Of a DNA stretch of 64,000 nt, positions 58,755 to 64,000 are shown one piece after another. The DNA is from JAGREO01 sp020446285. Lineage in GTDB: Bacteria > Pseudomonadota > Alphaproteobacteria > Geminicoccales > Geminicoccaceae. Each line of letters begins with the position of its first letter. Position 1 is the stretch's first letter. Where the stretch lies: positions 62,001-126,000 of the forward strand of contig JAWKVP010000001.1 of the NCBI GenBank assembly GCA_041398005.1, read 5' to 3'. The position numbers and the translations under genes are program-made. Under the pieces are notes generated by a model that worked only from the letters and a program-made list of their open reading frames with translations, made no database searches and was not told the origin of the DNA.

Positions 58755-60179
58755 TCAGACCGGTGGCCGGTGATGCTGCCAGGGGTGGGCCTCTTCGAGG
58801 CGGGCGGCGACGGTCAGCAGCAGATCGTCACGGCCGAGGCGTGCTCCGAGCATCGCACCGATGGGCAGACCGTCGGCGTTCCAGTGCATGGGCAGGCTGA
58901 TCGACGGCAGGCCAGTCATGTTGGCGAGCTGGGTGAACGGTACCTGCTGCATCTGGCGTTCGAAATAGAGCTCCACATCGTCCATGTCCTGATCCAGCCA
59001 GCCGAGCTTCGCCGGCGGCAGGCCGAGAGTGGGTGTGAGCAGCAGGTCGTGGCGCTCGAAGAAGCGGCCGAACGAGCGGGCGGCACGCTGGGTGGCCTGC
59101 AGCGCACGCACGAGATCGACCGCGGACAGGCTCCTGCCGCGCTCATACATGGCCAGCGTGCAGCGTTCGAGATGGTCGCCGTCCACGGGCCGGCCTGTCG
59201 CCTTCGCCCAGAAGGGCAGATCGTTCGCGACATTGGCACAGACGATGGTGAGCATGGCCCCGCGCAGGGCCTCGCCATCGAGTTCCGGCCCCGCTTCCTC
59301 GACATGATGGCCCATATCCTCCAGTCGCCGGGCGGTGATCCGCGCAGCCTCGCGGCAATCCTCGTGCACGGCGCCGCCAAGGGGTGCCTCCGGCATCAGG
59401 GCGACGCGCAATCCCGCCGGATGCAGGTCGAGCGCCTCGCGGAATCCCGCCTGCGGCGGTGGACAGGCATAGATGTCGCCGGGCTCCGGGCCGTTCGTCG
59501 CATCAAGGATGTATGCACTGTCACGCACCGACCGGCTCAGCACATGCCCGCAGGCCAGCCCGTTCCAGCCCTCGCCCAGATCCGGGCCGGTGGGATTGCG
59601 CTGGCGGCTCGGCTTCAGTCCGACCAGGCCGCAGCACGAGGCGGGAATGCGGATCGAGCCTCCGCCATCGGTGGCGTGGGCGACGGGAACGATACCCGCG
59701 GCGACCGCTGCCGCCGATCCGCCGGAGGAACCGCCGGCGATGTGCGCGGGATTCCAGGGATTGCGGGTCGGCCCGTGCAGCACGGGTTCGGTCGTGACAT
59801 TGAGCCCGAATTCGGGGCTGTTGGTCTTGCCGAAGATGACGAGGCCGGCCCCGCGCAGGCGGGTGACGAGCGTGCTGTCATGCCCTGCCTCGAATGCGCG
59901 CACGAGACGGCTGCCATTGCTGATGCGCGTCGCCTTCAGGAAGGCGTAGAGATCCTTGAGGAGGAAGGGAACGCCGGCGAACGGACCGTCCGGAACGCCC
60001 TGTTCCAGCGTGCGCCGGGCAAACGCCTCGTCATCCACGGTGGTGGTGTTGAGCCTGTCCTCCACCTCGGCCCGCCGGGCGATGGCGAGATCGAGCAGCT
60101 CTTCGGCACGAACCTCGCCGCATGCGACCAACGCCGCCAGCGCCACCGCATCATGCTCGCGATACTCCCCGTAATTCAT
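58755..60179 (-). CDS. Amidase (amidase signature family)
   Basis: The 474-residue enzyme has the full Ser-cisSer-Lys triad: Lys in FLLKDL, Ser in GGSSGGSAAAVAAG and the final Ser in ATDGGGSIRIPAS. Family members hydrolyse aliphatic or aryl amides, and GatA is a relative, but no gatB or gatC is near and the specific substrate is not known. It is convergent with the NsrR-like gene, 17 bases away. Confidence 0.9.
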   Translation of the reverse strand: MNYGEYREHDAVALAALVACGEVRAEELLDLAIARRAEVEDRLNTTTVDDEAFARRTLEQGVPDGPFAGVPFLLKDLYAFLKATRISNGSRLVRAFEAGHDSTLVTRLRGAGLVIFGKTNSPEFGLNVTTEPVLHGPTRNPWNPAHIAGGSSGGSAAAVAAGIVPVAHATDGGGSIRIPASCCGLVGLKPSRQRNPTGPDLGEGWNGLACGHVLSRSVRDSAYILDATNGPEPGDIYACPPPQAGFREALDLHPAGLRVALMPEAPLGGAVHEDCREAARITARRLEDMGHHVEEAGPELDGEALRGAMLTIVCANVANDLPFWAKATGRPVDGDHLERCTLAMYERGRSLSAVDLVRALQATQRAARSFGRFFERHDLLLTPTLGLPPAKLGWLDQDMDDVELYFERQMQQVPFTQLANMTGLPSISLPMHWNADGLPIGAMLGARLGRDDLLLTVAARLEEAHPWQHHRPPV

Positions 60180-60288
60180 GACAATTCCCCGTTCTGCGGA
60201 TACGGGCAGATTACGCCGTTAACGCCGCATTAACCTTGTCCCCCCGATACTCTCCCCTCCTTTCAACGGTTTCTCAAGGCATTCCGCC

Positions 60289-60735
60289 ATGGCGTTCTTT
60301 ACCAGTCTTCGAGGGCACGGCGTTGGCCTCGTCGAGATCTTCCGCAACCCGTTCGGGCGCGAATGGCGCGACCTGCAGCGTTACGCCGATCCGATCGACG
60401 GGCTGCGCGGCTATCTGATTGCCGGGGACATCTATCTCTGGGGCTCGCTGCCGCTGCATCGCGACGTGCGCGGACTGCTTCGCCCGGCCATCGACCGCCG
60501 CGCCGGCGCATGGCTCGGGATCCAGATCAATCCGCGCCTTTCATGCTGCCTCGTGAGCGAATGCGTCTGTCACGATGGCACACCCGTGGAGCTACACGAT
60601 TTCGAGGCGCCGCTTCGTGCGTCGATGCCGCTCGAACGACTGCTCGGCACGGGCTTCGCCGTTCGCCGTCTCGCCGGCGAGAGCGAGATCGAGCGTCTCC
60701 GCCCGAATGCCCGCGCCCGCCTCGCCGCCGGCTGA
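60289..60735 (+). CDS. Hypothetical protein, 148 residues
   Basis: I do not recognise the family. MAFFTSLRGHGVGLVEIFRNPFGREWRDLQRY is followed by DGLRGYLIAGDIYLWGSLPLHRDVRG and a part with a paired CC and one Cys (LSCCLVSECVCHDG). No signal peptide or clear membrane span. The gene ends 36 bases before the TPR-sulfotransferase on the same strand, so they may share a transcript. Codon use is like its neighbours. Confidence 0.65.
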   Translation: MAFFTSLRGHGVGLVEIFRNPFGREWRDLQRYADPIDGLRGYLIAGDIYLWGSLPLHRDVRGLLRPAIDRRAGAWLGIQINPRLSCCLVSECVCHDGTPVELHDFEAPLRASMPLERLLGTGFAVRRLAGESEIERLRPNARARLAAG

Positions 60736-60770
60736 TCCGCCAGACCACCCCAGTTGCCGGAAGTCCGCAT

Positions 60771-62705
60771 ATGTCGAAACTGTCGATGAAGCGCAAGCAC
60801 CGCGAGCGGCGGCGAAAGGCGGAAGCCGGCATCCCGTCGCCCGCAAGCGACCCGGCAGAGAGATTCGAGCGCGAATCGCGGGCCCTGCTCGACCTGTTCA
60901 ACAAACGGCGCTTCGAGGAAGCGATCGCCGAAGCCGACCGGTTCATCCGCCGGTGGCCCGGCCATGCGTTCGGTTACAAGCTCGCCGGTTCCGCCTGTTG
61001 TGAACTCGCCCGCTTCGCCGAGGCGCGTAGCTGGCTGAACAGGGCCATCGAGCGCAACCCCGCGGACGGCGAGACATTCGGCAATCTCGGCGTGGCGCTG
61101 TTCCAGCTCGAGGATTTCGACGGCGCCAAGGAAGCGCTGCTCGAAGCACTGAAGACGCGGGCGGATGACGCATCGCTCCATGCCCGGCTGGGCTATGTCT
61201 ATTTCCGCCAGAAACGGTACGAGATCGCCCGGCATGTGCTCGAACGGTCGCTGGCGCTCGATCCCGACCGCGCCGATACCCACAAGATCATGGGCGATAC
61301 GCTCAAGCCCCTGAAGGAACCCGAGCTCGCCATCGCCCATCTCGAACGGGCGCTCGAACTCAGGCCGGGGAACTGGCAGGCGATGATGAACCTCGCCGTG
61401 CTCTATGACGACACCGACAGGACGGATCTGGCACTCACCCTCTATGACGAGGTGTTCCGCATCCATCCGAACGCCCGTGGCCTCCTCGCCAATCGCGGCA
61501 ATTCCCTGCTCAAGAAGGGGCGTTTCAACGAGGCGCTGGAATCCTTCGACCGCACACTCGAGACCGATCCCCTGAATGCCGAGGCATTCCGCCAGCTCGC
61601 CATTGCCGGCAGGATCCGTCCCGACGATTCCATCACCGCCGCCATGGCCGAACGGTTCGCGGATGACAGGGTCGATATCGCCGAACGCGTCCTGATCGGC
61701 TTCGGTCTCGGCAATATCTACGGCAGGGCGGGAGAGCATGAACGCGCCTTTGCCGCCTATGACCGGGCGAACCGCCTGCACCGCACGACGGTCTCCTACG
61801 ATCCGGGTAATGACGCCGCCTCGATGGAGCGCATCGCCGCAATCTGCACTCGCGACTATTTCGCCGGCACCGCGCATGAGGGCCTCGAGGACGCCTCGCC
61901 GGTCTTCGTCATCGGCATGCCGCGATCGGGCAGCACGCTGGTCGAACAGATCATCTCCGCCCATCCCGATGTCGCGGGTGCCGGCGAAGTGCTCTTCATG
62001 CAGAAACTCGTCACCGCGCTGAGCCGGGAAAGCCTCAGGCCGTTCCCCGACACGCTGACGATGTTCAAGGAGGACACGGCATCGATCCTCGCCCGCCGCT
62101 ATCTCGCCATGCTGCATGAACGGGTGGGCACGGATTCGCGCTGGATCACCGACAAGCTGCTCTACAATTTCCTCTATATCGGCCTCATCCAGCGGATGTT
62201 TCCGCGCGCGAGCATCGTGCATGTCAGGCGCAACCCCCTCGATGCCTGCCTGTCGATGTATTTCCTCAAGTTCGCGGTCGGGCAGGACTATTCCTACGAC
62301 CTTGCCGAACTCGGCGGTTACTACCGGCTCTACGAGAAGCTGATGGCGCACTGGCAGCAGGTCCTGCCGGGGCGCATCCTTGATGTGAACTACGAGGATG
62401 TGGTCGCCGATATCGAGGGCGAGACGCGGCGGATGCTCGATCATTGCGGCATTCCGTTCGATCCCGCCTGCCTCGAATTCCACAAGAGCCGGCGCGACGT
62501 CTCCACCGCCAGCAACGCACAGGTGCGGGAGAAGCTCTACACGAGGGCCATCTCCCGCTCGGATCCCTACCGCCCCTGGCTCGGCCCGCTGATCGGGGCA
62601 CTCGAAGCGCCACCGCCCGCGCCCGGCCGTCCCGCCATCGCCGAGACAAGCGAAAACGGGCGGGACGGTGAGCGCGGCATCACTGCCGGCGCCGGCTCAT
62701 CCTGA
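60771..62705 (+). CDS. TPR-repeat sulfotransferase
   Basis: The 644-residue protein has a basic start (MSKLSMKRKHRERRRKAEAG), about eight TPR repeats (residues about 35-340) and a C-terminal sulfotransferase domain. The PAPS-binding loop is VFVIGMPRSGSTLVEQIIS and the 3'-phosphate site VHVRRNPLDACLSMYFLKFA. It should transfer sulfate from PAPS to a carbohydrate or protein; CysQ in this window would recycle the PAP produced. The ATG at 60771 gives a natural N-terminus. Confidence 0.88.
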   Translation: MSKLSMKRKHRERRRKAEAGIPSPASDPAERFERESRALLDLFNKRRFEEAIAEADRFIRRWPGHAFGYKLAGSACCELARFAEARSWLNRAIERNPADGETFGNLGVALFQLEDFDGAKEALLEALKTRADDASLHARLGYVYFRQKRYEIARHVLERSLALDPDRADTHKIMGDTLKPLKEPELAIAHLERALELRPGNWQAMMNLAVLYDDTDRTDLALTLYDEVFRIHPNARGLLANRGNSLLKKGRFNEALESFDRTLETDPLNAEAFRQLAIAGRIRPDDSITAAMAERFADDRVDIAERVLIGFGLGNIYGRAGEHERAFAAYDRANRLHRTTVSYDPGNDAASMERIAAICTRDYFAGTAHEGLEDASPVFVIGMPRSGSTLVEQIISAHPDVAGAGEVLFMQKLVTALSRESLRPFPDTLTMFKEDTASILARRYLAMLHERVGTDSRWITDKLLYNFLYIGLIQRMFPRASIVHVRRNPLDACLSMYFLKFAVGQDYSYDLAELGGYYRLYEKLMAHWQQVLPGRILDVNYEDVVADIEGETRRMLDHCGIPFDPACLEFHKSRRDVSTASNAQVREKLYTRAISRSDPYRPWLGPLIGALEAPPPAPGRPAIAETSENGRDGERGITAGAGSS

Positions 62706-62826
62706 TCCGGTCGATGACGGCCTCGACGGCAAGAATGAGGCGATAGACGACGCGGCTCGGATCGAGGCCACCGCCGATGCGGGTGGCGGTGGAAACCGTG
62801 CGCGCGATCACCATGGCCGAAATCAT
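62680..62826 (-). CDS. Small ORF divergent from the LysR gene
   Basis: On the minus strand an ORF of about 48 residues (MISAMVIARTVSTATRIGGG to RIRMSRRRQ) is preceded by GGGGAGA and overlaps by ATGA the stop of a 23-codon ORF (MSMNAACNAMPERFPRFGR). It would be divergent from the LysR regulator, the usual position of a LysR target. It is basic with one weak hydrophobic segment. Real or not is open; it overlaps the sulfotransferase 3' end by 26 bases. Confidence 0.3.
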   Translation of the reverse strand: MISAMVIARTVSTATRIGGGLDPSRVVYRLILAVEAVIDRIRMSRRRQ

Positions 62827-63051
62827 CGCCATTCTCCCCGCCCGAACCGGGGGAACCGTTCCGGCATTGCGTTGCATGCAGCGTTCATGGACATGATCGA
62901 TACTCCTGAGGACTGCGGCTGATGAGAGAATGATGAACCGGCACGATTGATCATTCCAACGAATTGATATAATCATATTCATCACAAGAATTGATCGACC
63001 AAACATCGCCACGCCGTGACCGGATGGCGGACAGGGAAAAGGGTCGTTGCC

Positions 63052-63933
63052 GTGATTCCGACGCTCGATGCCGAACTGCTGCGCAGCTTTGTGGCCATCG
63101 CCGAAACGGGCGGCTTCACCCGCGCCGCCGAACGCGTGCACCGGACCCAGTCGGCGGTGAGCATGCAGATCAAGCGGCTCGAGGAGACCCTCGGCCAGCC
63201 ATTGTTCGAACGCGAGGGCCGCTCGGTCGCCCTCACACCCCAGGGTGAATTGCTGCTGGATCATGCAAGGCGGATTCTCAGGGCGCATCACGAGGCCATC
63301 GCCGCATTTGATACCCATGCGGTGCGCGGACGGGTGCGTTTCGGCTCGCCCGACGATTATGCCAGCACCTTCCTGCCCGGCATCCTCGCGCGATTCGCCC
63401 GCAGTCATCCGCTCGTTCATGTCGAGGTCGTCGTGGACAGCTCCGTCAGGCTTCTGGAGATGCAGGCATCGGGCGACGTCGATCTGGCGCTGGTGTCCGA
63501 AGGCAGCGGCGAGGCCGGCGGTGTGCTCGTCACGCGCGAACCCGTCGTCTGGGTGACCTCCGCCAGAAATTGCATACACGAGCAGGAGCCGCTGCCGCTC
63601 GCCGTCTTCCACAAGGGCTGCGTCTTTCGCGAGGCCGCCCTGAACGCTCTCGACGGCGCCGGGCGCGCGACGCGGATCGCCTACAGCTCGATCTCGCTTT
63701 CAGGGCTGCTCGCCGCCGTCGAGGCCGGGCTCGCGGTGGGTACGGTCATCCGCGGCAATGTCCGGCCCGGCCTGCGTATTCTCACCGAAACCGAGGGCTT
63801 CCCCCGATTGCCCGATATCGGCATCAAGCTGCAGCGCGCACCCTCGACGGGCGGCTGCCTGATCGACCGGCTCGAGGAACATGTGGTGGATTCCTTCCGC
63901 AATGCCGCCGCAACCGCTCAAGCGGCCGCCTGA
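63052..63933 (+). CDS. LysR-family transcriptional regulator
   Basis: The 293-residue protein has the LysR helix-turn-helix (IPTLDAELLRSFVAIAETGGFTRAAERVHRTQSAVSMQIKRLEE) and a substrate-binding domain (about 90-290). GTG 63052 has AAAAGGG about 9 bases upstream and gives the standard N-terminus; an in-frame GTG at 63016 is less likely. It belongs to a group of LysR proteins with HRTQSAVSMQ helix, many of them near arginine-export or oxidative-stress genes. Its target may be the small divergent ORF or unlinked. Confidence 0.9.
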   Translation: MIPTLDAELLRSFVAIAETGGFTRAAERVHRTQSAVSMQIKRLEETLGQPLFEREGRSVALTPQGELLLDHARRILRAHHEAIAAFDTHAVRGRVRFGSPDDYASTFLPGILARFARSHPLVHVEVVVDSSVRLLEMQASGDVDLALVSEGSGEAGGVLVTREPVVWVTSARNCIHEQEPLPLAVFHKGCVFREAALNALDGAGRATRIAYSSISLSGLLAAVEAGLAVGTVIRGNVRPGLRILTETEGFPRLPDIGIKLQRAPSTGGCLIDRLEEHVVDSFRNAAATAQAAA

Positions 63934-63946
63934 ATGCGCCGCAATC

Positions 63947-64000
63947 CTACTCCCTGACCTTGCGAAGAGCGGACACCGCGTTGGCGTGGGCATCGAAACC
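63947..64000 (-). CDS. 3' end of a CDS, possibly histidinol dehydrogenase family
   Basis: The minus strand reads 17 residues, GFDAHANAVSALRKVRE, and a TAG stop at 63947-63949. This type of end (GF-A-HA-A---R) is seen in histidinol-dehydrogenase-like enzymes, but 17 residues do not suffice for a firm call. The gene runs beyond the window and converges on lysR. Confidence 0.4.
   Translation of the reverse strand, partial: GFDAHANAVSALRKVRE

Overview
The window is GC-rich chromosomal DNA from an alphaproteobacterium. The order tig-clpP-clpX-lon, the fbcFBC-type petABC operon, a SAM-II riboswitch in front of metZ, a 16S-tRNA-23S-5S-tRNA-fMet rRNA operon and SPOUT/TrmL next to petABC all fit that class. 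The family cannot be fixed from this window alone. Most of the window is ordinary core and metabolic genes. The accessory part lies between about 14.5 and 32.1 kb, with a smaller damaged locus near 5.1-5.9 kb.

Layout. 0-2.5 kb: the tail of a probable solute-binding protein, then a fused TRAP transporter (DctQM) with a 40-residue membrane ORF right behind it. 2.6-5.0 kb: an ArsR-type regulator divergent from a NIPSNAP, ABM-monooxygenase and EamA-exporter operon. 5.1-5.9 kb: a gene frameshifted by a 28-bp tandem duplication. 6.1-14.5 kb: AEC transporter, cysQ-pyrD, a SAM-II riboswitch with a downstream terminator and metZ, an HTD2-like hydratase, a HAD hydrolase and a penicillin acylase. 14.5-15.7 kb: two XRE-type regulators. 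15.8-19.8 kb (minus strand): a ZorA/ZorB-like proton-channel motor pair without the usual Zorya effector genes, then a FIST sensor and a Nudix hydrolase. 20.1-24.9 kb: a REC-PAS-degenerate GGDEF-EAL protein and an RpfC-like hybrid kinase. 25.2-26.1 kb: an FkbM methyltransferase. 26.2-30.4 kb: an IS21 remnant interrupted by an IS66 element with an 8-bp target duplication. 30.5-32.1 kb: two decayed genes.

32.2-37.6 kb holds one rRNA operon on the minus strand: 16S, tRNA-Ile, 23S, 5S, tRNA-fMet, with no tRNA-Ala in the spacer. 37.9-39.7 kb: an M23 peptidase. 40-44.4 kb: a MalK/UgpC-type ATPase facing a sugar-acid operon (enolase-superfamily dehydratase, SMP-30 lactonase, aminotransferase). 44.5-50.7 kb: lon, clpX, clpP and tig. 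50.8-55.2 kb: tRNA-Leu, guaA, kynA-kynU and trmL. 55.4-58.1 kb: the cytochrome bc1 operon. 58.3-64 kb: an NsrR-like Rrf2 regulator, an amidase, an unknown protein, a TPR-sulfotransferase, a LysR regulator and the 3' end of one more gene.

How the parts fit: tig/ClpXP/Lon form the protein-quality module, KynA and KynU two steps of tryptophan breakdown, and PetABC the bc1 complex. The SAM-II element should shut down metZ when SAM is plentiful. The best candidate for something less described is the orphan ZorAB-like motor locus and the genes around it.
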